A stretch of DNA of 64,000 nucleotides from Kibdelosporangium philippinense. Lineage in GTDB: Bacteria > Actinomycetota > Actinomycetes > Mycobacteriales > Pseudonocardiaceae. The DNA is taken from assembly GCF_021390435.2 (NCBI RefSeq), contig NZ_JAJVCN010000001.1:3906001-3970000 (forward strand), read 5' to 3'. The notes beneath the pieces are model-generated. The model ran no database searches and was not told the origin of the DNA. It saw nothing but the letters and a program-made list of their open reading frames with translations. Positions 1-9,431 of this stretch are shown in pieces. Numbering within the stretch: the stretch's first letter is position 1; each line of letters opens with the position of its first letter. A program made the translations under genes and the position numbers.

Positions 1-1
1 T

Positions 2-397
2 CCTGCGACCTCGCGTCCCGCGGCGGCGACGGTGGCGCCTCGCCTCGATCTCCCGATGTCGGCCTGCACCGGCATGGAGCAGAACCTCATCCAGATCTGG
101 CGGGAGGTGCTGAGCCGTGACGACATCGGCCTCGACGACAACTTCTTCGACCTCGGGGGCACGTCCTTCGCTCTCGCCACCGTGCACACTCTGATCGGTG
201 CCCGCACCGGAGCGAAGACGTCGCTGGTGTCGCTGCTGGAGTTCCCGACGATCGCCGCGCTTGCGCGGCACCTGGCAGACGGCCCCCGGACAGGACCTGC
301 GCCAGTCGAGCCGGCTGATCAGGCGCGTGCGGCCCGGCTGCGCGACCGCCGGAACCGGCTGCAGCAACGACGGTCCGCGCGGGGGGCCGGCGAGTGA
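2..397 (+). CDS. C-terminal carrier domain of an NRPS-type protein (5' end outside window)
   Basis: The frame is open from the window edge, so the GTG at 32 need not be the start. An alanine/proline-rich linker leads into a peptidyl-carrier domain whose 4'-phosphopantetheine site is DLGGTSF; this serine tethers the growing acyl or peptidyl intermediate. The domain ends about 35 residues before the stop in an Arg-rich tail. The linker-plus-carrier layout is what follows an adenylation domain in a non-ribosomal peptide synthetase, but no adenylation motif is inside the window, so the type of megasynthase is inferred. The stop overlaps the next start (GTGA), so the two carrier proteins are translationally coupled. 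Confidence 0.8.
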   Translation, partial: PATSRPAAATVAPRLDLPMSACTGMEQNLIQIWREVLSRDDIGLDDNFFDLGGTSFALATVHTLIGARTGAKTSLVSLLEFPTIAALARHLADGPRTGPAPVEPADQARAARLRDRRNRLQQRRSARGAGE

Positions 398-705
398 GCG
401 CGGACGACGAGAAGGTCGAGGCCTCCACCGCCGAGGACGAGTTCAACGGCGTCCGAACCGGGACAGCCGCCGTCGTCGCCGCGGTCTGGTGTGAGCTCTT
501 CGGGGTGCCGCGGGTCGATCCCGACGACGACTTCTTCGCCATGGGCGGGCATTCGATGCTCGCGGTCCGGATGTCGTCCCGGTTGCGGACCGAGCTGGGA
601 CTGCGTGTACCGGTGCGCACGATCCTGGAGAACCCGACAGTCGACGGCCTCTCCCAGTTGCTGGCCGAGGCCGTCGAGTCCGCCACCGATCCGGCCGGCG
701 ACTGA
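394..705 (+). CDS. Free-standing peptidyl/acyl carrier protein
   Basis: A 103-residue protein consisting of a single carrier domain after an acidic leader of about 28 residues. The phosphopantetheine attachment motif is MGGHSML, typical of NRPS peptidyl carriers, followed by the usual helix III region (RVPVRTILENPTV). The GTG start overlaps the upstream stop by the tetranucleotide GTGA. A discrete carrier after an NRPS carrier domain usually serves a stand-alone tailoring or loading step; the partner enzyme is not in this window. What follows is intergenic DNA and an IS graveyard, so the assembly line may be truncated here. Confidence 0.85.
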   Translation: MSADDEKVEASTAEDEFNGVRTGTAAVVAAVWCELFGVPRVDPDDDFFAMGGHSMLAVRMSSRLRTELGLRVPVRTILENPTVDGLSQLLAEAVESATDPAGD

Positions 706-1032
706 ACTCGCGCCCTTCACCGGATGCAGCCACTGCCTCATCCGAGAAGGCCGGCGTGGTGATCGGGCTGGGAGGCTGTTATCGGGCTGGGCGATGGCAC
801 GGCAGCCTGATCACCTCTGGGAGGGCCAACGGACTGTCATAACCACCGAGTCCTCGACGGCTTCCCGCGAGTGATTGATCCCAGATCCCAGGTCCCCAAC
901 TTGCACGCGCCCCGACGCTCAGCTAGCCCTTCAGTAAGCGTGTCGAGGTGGTAGAGCCACCCGGAGATAGGTCAAGGGTCTTATCCTGACCGGGTTTGCG
1001 ACTCCAACGCAGCCCGACCAAGAAAGACCCTT
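706..1032. other. Intergenic stretch between carrier protein and IS scar
   Basis: About 330 bases with no convincing gene. The only structure noted is the inverted repeat at 973-1033, just before the transposase start. The left end of the truncated IS1380 copy probably lies in the last 60-100 bases, but no matching right end survives to define it. Confidence 0.5.
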
Positions 1033-1033
1033 G
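973..1033. repeat. Inverted repeat over the transposase start
   Basis: CAAGGGTCTT (973-982) and AAGACCCTTG (1024-1033) are exact inverted copies 41 bases apart, the second running into the GTG start at 1033. A transcript would fold over its own initiation region, a layout seen in IS elements that damp impinging transcription. The functional role is inference. Confidence 0.6.
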
Positions 1034-1992
1034 TGGTGAAGAAGCTATCGCATGAGCAGAGCCGGCAAAACTCGGCACGCCGTCGTCGCAAGGTCGAGGC
1101 GCGGCATCGGCAGGCAGGGCGGTGGGGTGAGCGGTCCGAGCCGATGCTCACCTCGGGTAAGATCAACTACGAGGTCGGTGGCAACGTCGAGGCGACTGCG
1201 TTCGGTGGGCTGTTCGCGATGCACCGCCTGGTGACGCGGCTGGGATTGGTGAAGGCGATCGACGACGGCCTGGAGCTGTTGCAGATCCATCTGCCCTACC
1301 ACGAATCCGATCACGTGTTCACCCTGGCCTACAGCGTGCTGTGCGGTGGGACCCGTCTGCAGGACGTCGACCGGTTGCGCAACGACGTGCCGTTGATGAA
1401 CGGGCTGGGCGCCAGGCTGTTGCCGGATCCGGCCACGATCGGGGACTTCCTGCGCCGCTTCTCCGAGGCCGACATCGTGGGGTTGATGGAGGCGATCAAC
1501 TCGGTACGGCCGCAGGTGTGGCGCGGCCGGGGCGCCGACCTGCTCGGCGAGGTGGCCTACCTGGACGTGGACGGCACGAATGTGCCCACCATCGGCCGGC
1601 TCAAACAGGGCATGGACATCGGCTACAAGGGCATCTGGGGCTACGCGCCGCTGGTGGTGACGCTGGCCAACACCCGGGAGGTGCTCTATCTGGTCAACCG
1701 GCCGGGTAACGCACCCAGCCACCAAGACGCGCCGGCCTGGATCGACAAGGCCATCGGCCTCGTCGCGCCGTACGCGAAGCGGGTGTGCCTGCGCGGGGAC
1801 ACCGACTTCGCGCTGACCGCGCAGTTCGACCGGTGGGCGCAGCAGGCCGACTTCGTGCTCGGCACGGACAACATCGCCGCCCTGCGCACCCGAGCCGAAG
1901 CCCTGGAGGCCTCGGCGTGGACACGGCTGCACCGCCGGGCACTGTCGGCGATCATGAAATTCCCCACCAAAGCTGGGTTTGCGATCACGTAA
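1033..1992 (+). pseudogene. IS1380-family transposase, C-terminally truncated
   Basis: Recognisable IS1380 transposase with a basic N-terminus, then the first catalytic Asp in YLDVDGTN and the second in RGDTDFA. About 305 residues are native; the last residues are read from a different element that begins at about 1943. Intact relatives are roughly 450-500 residues, so the C-terminal part bearing the catalytic Glu is gone and the copy should be inactive. The cause is insertion of an IS21-type end. Start GTG 1033 is followed by a second GTG codon. Confidence 0.85.
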
Positions 1993-2188
1993 TTCCCCAC
2001 CTGTGGCGTCACGTAATTCCCCACCCGATTGGGTGACGGCGTGTACGTCGTGGATCTGGCCATGACGTTGCAGACTGCTCTGTTACCCGCGTGTGGCGAG
2101 GGAGCCCATGGCGAGAAGGACGTTTGACCTGGATTCACCGAAGATCTTGGTGGGTTGGTCGTGTCGTGGACGGGCAGATGCCCTCTGA
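1943..2188 (+). mobile_element. IS21-family left end with the first codons of istA
   Basis: The block begins TGTCGGCGATCA and carries three copies of ATTCCCCACC (1959-1968, 1992-2001, 2016-2025); repeated short motifs at the tip are the hallmark of IS21-family ends. It is followed by an ATG at 2108 whose product starts MARRTFDL and continues ILVGW, resembling the N-terminus of actinobacterial IstA, before a stop at 2186. The rest of istA and all of istB are missing, replaced by the next IS. The identity of the 26-residue istA fragment is from memory of family sequences and is the weaker part of the call. Confidence 0.65.
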
Positions 2189-2242
2189 CTTGGGATGATT
2201 GTTCTTACGAGAGAAACATATCGGACCGAGTGAGAGGGCATC
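2177..2242. repeat. Inverted repeat upstream of the second IS1380 transposase
   Basis: GATGCCCTCT (2177-2186) and AGAGGGCATC (2233-2242) are exact inverted copies 46 bases apart, ending 6 bases before the GTG start at 2249. The arrangement parallels 973-1033 in the truncated IS1380 copy. It may mark the left part of the IS or an RNA hairpin over the start. Confidence 0.55.
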
Positions 2243-2248
2243 GGTTAG

Positions 2249-3688
2249 GTGAGAGCATCGCATACGCGTGGCGCGGTGTCGGTGAGGTTCGACGATCCGG
2301 GATTGGTGTCGCACGCGGGTGTGGTGGCGGTGATGCGGCTGGCCGAGGACGCGGGGTTGTCGGAGCTGGCCGGTGAGCTGGTGCGGCTGGGTGGTTCGGT
2401 GGGGGCGAACGCGGGCGCGAAGATCAGCTCGATCGTGGCGGGGATGGCCGCGGGCGCGGACTCGATCAGTGATCTGGACCTGGTGCGGCATGGTGGGATG
2501 GCGGGGTTGTTCAGCGGGATCCGCGCATCGTCTACTGTGGGCACGTTTCTGCGCTGGTTCAGCATGGGTCATGTCGCTCAGCTGGAGAAACTCTCCGCCC
2601 GGCTGCTGGCCCGCTTGGCGGAGCTGACGCCGCTGCTGGCGGGGGCCGACCGGTTGGGGTTGCTGGATCTGGACTCGAAAATCAGCCAGGTCTACGGGCG
2701 GGGCAAAGACGGGGCCGCGTTCGGCTATACCGGGGTGTTGGGGTTGAACACGCTGGCCGCGACCCTGACCACAGCGGCGGGCAGGCCGGTGATCGTGGCG
2801 ACCCGGTTACGGGGCGGCAACGCCGATACCCGCCGCGCGGTGAGCTCGCTGGCCCGCCGCGCGCTGGGCACCGCCCGCGCCGCGGGCGCCACCGGGCCGC
2901 TGCTGGTACGCGGCGATTCCGGGTTCTATGTCGGGGAATTGATCACGATGCTGGCGCGGGAAGGGGCCTGGTTCTCCATCACCGCCCCACAACATTCCGC
3001 GATCCGGGAGGCGATCGACGCGATCACCGAGCACGCCTGGCAGCAGCACACCTACCGCGACCCGGTCCTCGACCCGCACACCGGGCAACTGATCCACACC
3101 GCCCAGATCGCCGAGACCAGCCATACCGCGTTCACCAACCCGACCGTCAATCCCGGCCAGAAAACCACCGCCCGGCTACTGGTCCGCCGGACCCGGATCA
3201 CCACCCGCGACGAGCAGGGCGAGTTGTTCCCAGCCTGGCGCTACCACGCGGTGTTCACCAACCTCCCACCCACCACCACCAGGCCCGCCACCACCGAGCC
3301 CGACACCACCGAGCCCGACACGGCCGGCTTCGACACGGCCACCGCCTGGCGTCTGCACGACCAACGCAGTGGCGCGATCGAACACGTCTTCGCCGAACTC
3401 GCGGCCGGCCCGCTGGCCCACTTCCCGTCCGGACTGTTCGCCGCCAACGCCGCCTGGCTGTCCCTGGCCGCCCTGACCCACAACCTCCTGCGCGCCACCG
3501 CCTGCCTGGCCGGCCCTGCCCACGCCCGAACACGGCTGACCACCCTGCGCCGCCGGTTGATCACCATCGCCGCCCGCGTCACCCGCACCGCCCGCCACAT
3601 CACCCTGCGACTACCACAAGACTGGCCCTGGGCCACCGACTTCACCCACCTGTTCACCACCATCCACGCCCCACCCCACCCCGCCTGA
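2249..3688 (+). CDS. IS1380-family transposase, complete
   Basis: A 479-residue transposase of the length expected for IS1380. Catalytic acidic residues are visible in LLDLDSK, VRGDSGF and, near the C-terminus, GAIEHVFAE, so it looks capable of catalysis. It is flanked on the left by an IS21 scrap and on the right by a CCA-rich low-complexity stretch (about 3700-3835) leading into a headless IS1182 transposase. It therefore probably inserted into that IS1182. Exact IS termini could not be fixed: no long terminal repeat pair is obvious. Confidence 0.85.
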   Translation: MRASHTRGAVSVRFDDPGLVSHAGVVAVMRLAEDAGLSELAGELVRLGGSVGANAGAKISSIVAGMAAGADSISDLDLVRHGGMAGLFSGIRASSTVGTFLRWFSMGHVAQLEKLSARLLARLAELTPLLAGADRLGLLDLDSKISQVYGRGKDGAAFGYTGVLGLNTLAATLTTAAGRPVIVATRLRGGNADTRRAVSSLARRALGTARAAGATGPLLVRGDSGFYVGELITMLAREGAWFSITAPQHSAIREAIDAITEHAWQQHTYRDPVLDPHTGQLIHTAQIAETSHTAFTNPTVNPGQKTTARLLVRRTRITTRDEQGELFPAWRYHAVFTNLPPTTTRPATTEPDTTEPDTAGFDTATAWRLHDQRSGAIEHVFAELAAGPLAHFPSGLFAANAAWLSLAALTHNLLRATACLAGPAHARTRLTTLRRRLITIAARVTRTARHITLRLPQDWPWATDFTHLFTTIHAPPHPA

Positions 3689-3846
3689 ACCCCTAACCAC
3701 CCGCCTGACCAGGCCCAACCCGAAAGACCACAGTGGAAAAGCTGGGCAGACCAGCAACTCCCACACGACCACACCACACACCACCAGCCCACCACCACAA
3801 CCACCCACCACCACAACCACAACCCAAGATCAACGGTGAATCCAGG

Positions 3847-5121
3847 TTCGACCCCTCGACGCTGGTGTACTGGCGCAAACGACTGGCCACCTCGGGGCGG
3901 CCGCATCGGATCAACGACGCGGTGCGCACGGTCGTCGAGGAGACCGGGATCCTGCGTGGCCGCCGCAAGCGGGCGGTGGATTCCACGATCCTGGCCGACG
4001 CGGTCGCCACCCAGGACACCATCACCCAGCTGATCTCGGCGATCCGGCGGGTGGATCGGCAGGTGCCCGGCGCGGCGGAGCAGATCGCGAAGGTGTGTAC
4101 CGGCCATGACTACAGTCGGCCGGACAAGCCGAGGATCGACTGGGACGACCCGGCCGCCAGGGACGCGCTGGTCTCCGCGCTGGTCAACGATGCGAACGCG
4201 CTGGTGGCGGCGCTGGCCGATACCGAACTGGAAGGCGACGCGGAGTTCGCGTTGGCGTTGCTGGCGTTGGTCGCCGGTCAGGATGCCGAGCCCGCCGAGG
4301 GCAGTGACGGCACTGATGGGCGGTGGCGGATCGCCCGCAAGGTCGCCCCGGACCGGGTGGTGTCCACAGTGGATCCGGATGCGCGGCATACCCGCAAGTC
4401 CCCGGAGAACCGGCGGGACGGGTATCGGGCGCACGTGGCGGCCGAGCCCGAGACCGGGATCGTCACCGACGAGAAGGTGACCACGGCCGCCGGCACGGAG
4501 AACTCCGACCCCGCTGTGGCCGAGGAGTTCCTCGACGCCGAGGACGGCAAGCGCGCGTGGCACGGCGATTCCGCCTATGGCACAGGGGATCTACGCGGTG
4601 GGATCGACGATGCCGGGCATGAGGCGGTGATCAAGCCCAAGCCGCTGCGGGCTCCGGTCGAGGGCGACTTCACCGTGGACGACTTCACCGTGGACGACTT
4701 CACCGTGGACGAGCAAGCGGGCACGGTCACCTGCCCCAACGACATCACCCGCCCGATCAGCCGGACCCGGGTCGCCACCTTTGGCGCTCTCTGTCGTGCC
4801 TGCTCACTGCGTGCACAGTGCACCACGTCCAAGACCGGCCGTAAAATCGTTCTGCACCCACGAGATGACCTGCTGCGCCAAGCCCGACGCGACTGGGCGG
4901 ACAAGCCCGAACTGCGCGAGAGCTACAGGACGTTCCGCCCCAACGTGGAACGGGTCATCTCCCAGATCGCCAGCCGCGGTGGCCGACGTCTCAAACTCCG
5001 ATATCTAGGCACCGGCAAGAACAACGCCTGGCTCAAACGCCGCACCGCAGCCTTGAACCTCCGCAACCTCATCGGTCGCGGCCTGACCCATACGGCGGGC
5101 GCTTGGACCCTGGCTACCTGA
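3847..5121 (+). pseudogene. IS1182-family transposase, N-terminus lost
   Basis: From FDPSTLVYWRKRL onward the sequence matches the middle and C-terminal parts of IS1182-type transposases (VDSTILADAVATQD, HGDSAYGTGD, a Cys-containing segment, then the C-terminal RNLIGRGL region). An open frame back to 3733 exists, but its first 38 residues are low-complexity His/Pro/Gln read from the neighbouring IS end, not native sequence. Roughly the first quarter of the protein is missing. A triplicated 15-base unit lies inside (4666-4710). The right end of the element probably falls within the 240 bases after the stop. Confidence 0.8.
4666..4710 (+). repeat. Three tandem copies of a 15-base unit in the IS1182 remnant
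   Basis: GACTTCACCGTGGAC is repeated exactly three times, adding DFTVD repeats to the protein in frame. This looks like slippage in a gene no longer under selection. Confidence 0.9.
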
Positions 5122-5362
5122 GGGAAACCACGGCCCAACCCCCAGTCTTGGGGATTGTGAACCTCGTCGAGCAACCGCCCTGGGCTCCCTGAACGCCCAG
5201 CATCGCCCATGAATCAGCAAGGCCCAGGTCCTCGCCTGCCATCACTCGGTGACAACCAACCCGCAAACCACCCTAATTCAGCGGCCTCCTAGGGACTTTG
5301 GACTCTGCCATGGTCCCTGCCCTGCTGGCGGAGAATGACGCGTCAGCTGGAAGGTGATCATT

Positions 5363-6673
5363 ATGTCGGCGATGATGCCAATGCCAATGCCGAAGCCAGA
5401 GCGGTCCACGCACAAGAGCAAGAAGACCAAGGGGAAGAAGGGCCAGAGCAAGGAAGGGCGGGGCGAGACAGGCCAGGCGAGCGGCAAGGACGAGGTTCTC
5501 ATCTGGAGCACGGACGAACCTGCGGAAACCCTTGTCTGGCAACCAGGGCCTCCCGAAGCCGCGAGCGGTGGCGCGGTGCCGATCGATCCGGTTGCCCACG
5601 GTGGCGGCGGCGTCCGAGGTGAGCAGCGGAATCTGGCCACTCTCATGAACGACATCCTCGGTGGCGCCAGACAGCAGCCTTTGGCCGAAACCGGAGACGC
5701 GACGCAGCGCTTCGCCGCCGCCATCGGTGGCGCGGCGAACCCAGACGTCCTCTTGGCGGGCATGTACTGGTGGTCGGTGTTGAACGGGCCCGCATCCCAG
5801 CGAGAGCCGCAGATGATCGACGGCGCGGACCGTCTGCTCGTGACGCACGCTGACGGGACCCGGCACAGCTTGCTCGTACTCACGCAGGACGACTCGGTGA
5901 CCGAACCGGCCAAGCTTGACTTCGATGTCTCGGCCGACGAGATCCTGCTTCCGCTGGTGTCCCGCGAAAGCACGGTCGTTGATTTGATCACCGACCGGTT
6001 CGCCAAACTCCAAGGGCGGCAGGCGATCGAGGCCGTAGTGGAGATCGCGGAGAACGTGAACTTCGGCGCTGTCCTCGGCCCGATGCCGGACATGGAGCAC
6101 ACCTGCCTGCCTCAGGACGCGGTTGCCGTGGGCATCAATGAGACCCTGAAAGCGTCGGTCGGGTTGGTGTTTCGTGACGGCGAAACCATATACGCGACAA
6201 CAGCTTTACATGCGGTGGAACAGTCGCCAAGCGAGATCATTGTCCGCGGCGCGTACGGACGGATCGTTGCCAAGGGCATCGTCACCGACAGCTGCTTGCT
6301 CCAGTTCGACGAGACGCCATCGATCACCATCGCGGACACCTTCGCTGGGATCTACGAAGGACGGATCCCCAACCCGTATCAGAAGGTGTTGTTCCACCGG
6401 ATCAACGGGGACTGCGTCCGCACCAAGGTTCTCTCCACCGACATGGACGCCTACGACCCTGACCCGGCTGGACGGATCCGGTCGTACACCGACCCTGTGA
6501 CAATACCGAGCGACTCCGGTGTGGCGTTGCTGGACGAGGACGGCACGGTAGTCGGCTTTGCGTACAAGCGGACCAAGCGCGACGCGTACGTGCAGTTTTC
6601 CAGTTGGATCTGGGCGCAACAGGTCGCCAACGAACTCGGCATCAAGGAGAGGTGTCATGGGCTGGTGGACTAA
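5363..6673 (+). CDS. Putative trypsin-like serine protease with basic N-terminal tail
   Basis: A 436-residue protein. The first 45 residues are Met/Pro- then Lys/Gly-rich and probably disordered; no signal peptide is seen. The C-terminal 180 residues have the order of a chymotrypsin-fold peptidase: candidate His283 in TTALHAV, Asp309 in IVTDSCL, and Ser385 in IPSDSGVALL, where the usual GDSG is SDSG. The middle region (about 85-240) is unrecognised. ATG 5363 is preferred to GTG 5354 because GGAAGG at 5348 is correctly spaced. Its stop overlaps the start of the next gene by 17 bases, so the two are co-translated. The fold assignment is inference from motif order. It may be the protease arm of a two-protein conflict or regulatory module. 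Confidence 0.6.
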   Translation: MSAMMPMPMPKPERSTHKSKKTKGKKGQSKEGRGETGQASGKDEVLIWSTDEPAETLVWQPGPPEAASGGAVPIDPVAHGGGGVRGEQRNLATLMNDILGGARQQPLAETGDATQRFAAAIGGAANPDVLLAGMYWWSVLNGPASQREPQMIDGADRLLVTHADGTRHSLLVLTQDDSVTEPAKLDFDVSADEILLPLVSRESTVVDLITDRFAKLQGRQAIEAVVEIAENVNFGAVLGPMPDMEHTCLPQDAVAVGINETLKASVGLVFRDGETIYATTALHAVEQSPSEIIVRGAYGRIVAKGIVTDSCLLQFDETPSITIADTFAGIYEGRIPNPYQKVLFHRINGDCVRTKVLSTDMDAYDPDPAGRIRSYTDPVTIPSDSGVALLDEDGTVVGFAYKRTKRDAYVQFSSWIWAQQVANELGIKERCHGLVD

Positions 6674-7634
6674 GGCGACGCGGGAACCTGCGGAAAGTTG
6701 GTTCTTCACAAGGATTGGCGCCGCAACGACAGCAGCTGTCGAACCGGATGTGGCCTACGTCAGCGCTTTTCTGCGTTCGATGCGACTGGCCGACAGGCGC
6801 GTCGGCACCACCACCTACCGGGGCTCAGTCACCAGCTCCATCTCGCTGCCGACCAGGACTGGCGGCAACGCTGAACTGATCGTGGTCGCTGCCCCCAAGC
6901 TGCTGGCCAAGCTCGACGCCAGCAACCAGGACAGGGTCGTCACCGTCAACATCCGCCTGCTCGGGCCGATTCCTTACCGGGGCGGCGATATCGAGGTTGA
7001 GCTCGGCCTGTTCTCGATCCCGCAGTCCGATTTGGTCGAGCCCTATCTCGCGGTGCTCGACGAACTGTCCACATTGGCTGGTGTCAGCCTGGCCGCACCG
7101 GCGCTGCCGTTGGTCAAAACGGTCAAGTCCGCGCTCAATCTCCTTGTCGGCGCCCAGAACGAAACCGAGCTTGAGATCGGCGTGCTCACCACGTTCGAGG
7201 AGTTACTGCCAGGTGACTATTGCGTGGTCCGTGCTCCGCGGGACTTCGCTCAAGCCAGCGATCTGACGATCGCCACGGATGGCAGATTGCTTGGCCCCGA
7301 CGGCAAAGAGATCACCAAGCCGTATCTTGTCTTCACTGTGTCCACAACGGAACAACGGGCCGATTGGTTCAAGATCCCCGAAATTCGGGTCGCGTACGAG
7401 GAAATCCGGGAAGCAGCGAGAAGGGGCGATCTGCAGCGCGCCCAAGAAGGCGAACGGGCCTTCCGGCGGATCGCGACCACCTGCGACGACCTGCTGCGCC
7501 ACGACGGAGTCCGCTTGGCAGACCTGGTCGACAAGGAGATCGACGCCGCGTTCGGGGAAAGCGTGCTCACCTCTGCCCCCGTTCAGCTCTACGAGATGCC
7601 CGACCTCAAACATATGCCGCTTTACAGCGAATAA
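6657..7634 (+). CDS. Unrecognised protein coupled to the trypsin-like protease gene
   Basis: A 325-residue protein with no family I can name. ATG 6657 follows AAGGAGAGG and overlaps the protease gene by 17 bases. It begins MGWWTKA and has no signal peptide. Residues about 30-180 alternate hydrophobic and polar residues like a beta-rich domain, the middle carries PYLVFTVSTTEQRADW, and the last 90 residues are charged and helical (EEIREAARRGD, then AFRRI). The tight coupling to a protease-like gene suggests a substrate, inhibitor or sensor. The gene is followed by a decayed TetR gene. Confidence 0.5.
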   Translation: MGWWTKATREPAESWFFTRIGAATTAAVEPDVAYVSAFLRSMRLADRRVGTTTYRGSVTSSISLPTRTGGNAELIVVAAPKLLAKLDASNQDRVVTVNIRLLGPIPYRGGDIEVELGLFSIPQSDLVEPYLAVLDELSTLAGVSLAAPALPLVKTVKSALNLLVGAQNETELEIGVLTTFEELLPGDYCVVRAPRDFAQASDLTIATDGRLLGPDGKEITKPYLVFTVSTTEQRADWFKIPEIRVAYEEIREAARRGDLQRAQEGERAFRRIATTCDDLLRHDGVRLADLVDKEIDAAFGESVLTSAPVQLYEMPDLKHMPLYSE

Positions 7635-7661
7635 GAACAAGCGCCACGATTTCCCCGCGCC

Positions 7662-8019
7662 CTCTTGGTTTCGCTCGACGAGGACGTCCGAGCACGCGGG
7701 GTTCACCCGGCCAGGCTGCGGAATCCGGACGCGTTCCTCGGCTTGCTCATGGGCATCGGCCTGTCCCCGATCGACGCCTACCAAGTACATGCCGAGTTCG
7801 GCGTGAAGCTGTTCGGGTTCGCCCTGCTGGTGGACTACCGCACACCTGGCGAATCACCCGTGCCCGCGGACTGGCTGGGCTCCCAAGCAGACCTGAACGT
7901 CCCGCACCTCCCTCGCCGAAGCCGTCGGGGTCACCAAGCCGACGCCCGACGAGTTCTTCGACCACCTCGTGGACACCTTGATCCTCGCGATCAAGGCCTG
8001 TGGACCACAAACTGGCTGA
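7662..8019 (+). pseudogene. C-terminal remnant of a TetR-family regulator, frameshifted
   Basis: The frame from 7662 reads like the ligand-binding C-terminal half of a TetR regulator (HPARLRNPDAFLGLL, LSPIDAYQVHAEFG, then FALLVDYRTP). At about 7905 the homology moves to another frame (SLAEAVGVTKPTPDEFFDHL, then LILAI) and stops at 8017-8019. The N-terminal DNA-binding domain is absent altogether. It overlaps tail-to-tail with the PH-domain gene on the other strand (7991-8019). Confidence 0.65.
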
Positions 8020-9431
8020 GGACACCGGGAACGGCCTCGTCGGCGAAGCGTATCCCGGTGGTCATGATGATGTCCTTGACCTGATACGCACCGCGGCCGC
8101 CCGCGGTGATCGCGGTCAGCTTGCACAGCCCGGATTTGCGGTGGAACGCCCATTGGTTGACCTTCCAGCCGATCAAGCCGTCCCGGCGTAGGGCGATCGT
8201 GCGGCGCTTGAACGTGCCGTGGCGCGTCACCAGATATCGCCCGGTCAGGCCGTGCCCGAGGTTGCGGTACGCGTCCAGAGCGAACAAAACCGCAACCGGA
8301 TACAGCACGACCCCGGAGATCCATGCGATGTGCAGCACCACAATTGTGGTCAAAGCACCAAGCACTACCAACTGCCCATCGCAACCGCCGTGACCGCGCG
8401 AGTTTGGTGTGCGGCACCAGTCGTACAGACTGGGTTGGCGCCTGAGATTCGCGCAACACGTTGGCCGCAACCCGATGCGCCTCACCAAGAGGAGCAGGCG
8501 GAAGCAACGCACTCGTGTTGTAGATGCTGTTTTCTTCCTCAGCTGTGCCTGTTCCTGTTGCTACCGCGTATGTGTACGCACCGCCACCCCAGCGCAGCAG
8601 CAACGGTTCCGCTACTTCCACGCCACGCAACCGTTCCTCTTCCAGCGTCACCGATCTGGTCACGACCAGACCGCGAGCGGCGCGCAGCGAGCCGTTGGGC
8701 TCACGGACAAGCCTGAAGTTCCACCACATTTCCACGTACAGACCCAGCGCGCCGATCACGCCGACCAGCAACGTGGCCAGCACGATCATGGTTATCACCG
8801 GTGCGAGCGGAACCGTGGACAACCAGCGGATCACCGCGGGAATGACTTCCTTGTCCGGGTTGGCGCCGATGATGTCGAGTCCTTTGTAGACTAAGCCAAC
8901 CGCGCCCGCGCCGAGCGCGAGCACCCAGATCGACAGCAGTGCGTACTTGATCCACTTCCAGTCGATCCGGGCGATAGTCGTCTCGTCGTCGATTCCGGTG
9001 GGCTGGATCAGGTCGTGACGCATCCAGTCGGCGTCGGGTTTCGCCAGCGCGTCAAGGGAAAGCACGGCATTCGTGGTCGAGCTGACCCGATGTCCGGTGC
9101 CGATCTTGACCCGCGCGATGCCAAGCATCCGGGAGATCGGCTCGGCCATCACGTCGACGCTCCGGATGCGTTGCCGTGGAATGGATCGGTGCGCCCGGAA
9201 CAGGATGCCGGACATCAGCTCGATACGTTCATCGGTGAGCCGGTAGCGGGTTTTCAGCCACCGAACAGCTTCGTAGGCAACGACAATCACGACCGCGCCG
9301 GTCACCGACAGATGCAGCCACCAAGGCGCTTCCCGCCACCACATCACCGCGATCGCGGCGATCAGGAACAACGCGGCCCATATCGCGGTCGCCACGACCA
9401 CGCGGCCGTCGAGCCGTCGCCAGGTGTTCAT
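7991..9431 (-). pseudogene. PH-domain (DUF304/YdbT-like) membrane protein, frameshifted
   Basis: Tandem bacterial PH domains with paired membrane segments: two hydrophobic helices at the N-terminus, a PH domain (YRLTDERIELMSGIL, then RQRIRSVDV), further helices, a second PH unit and, in a shifted frame, the last one (GRYLVTRHGTFKRRTIAL, then VNQWAFHRKSGL). The reading frame changes at about 8365-8385, where RLRWA in one frame continues as VVLGALTTIVVLHIAW in the next. The upstream frame alone would run on to 7854 as nonsense. Either the gene is broken or there is a one-base sequencing error. ATG 9431 overlaps the stop of the upstream PH gene (ATGA). The YdbS/YdbT pairing is known from Bacillus, where it relates to envelope stress. 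Confidence 0.75.

Noticed and set aside
1943..2030. Possible CRISPR-like repeats (ATTCCCCACC three times)
   Set aside because: Only ten bases long, irregular spacing (33 and 24 bases), and located at an IS21-type tip; no cas genes nearby.
3733..3846. N-terminal extension of the IS1182 transposase
   Set aside because: His/Pro/Gln low-complexity read from a neighbouring IS end; native homology begins at FDPSTLVYW.
3241..4563. 440-codon minus-strand frame across the IS junction
   Set aside because: Complement of two transposases with a Trp/Gly/Val-rich segment from the CCA-rich stretch; not a protein.
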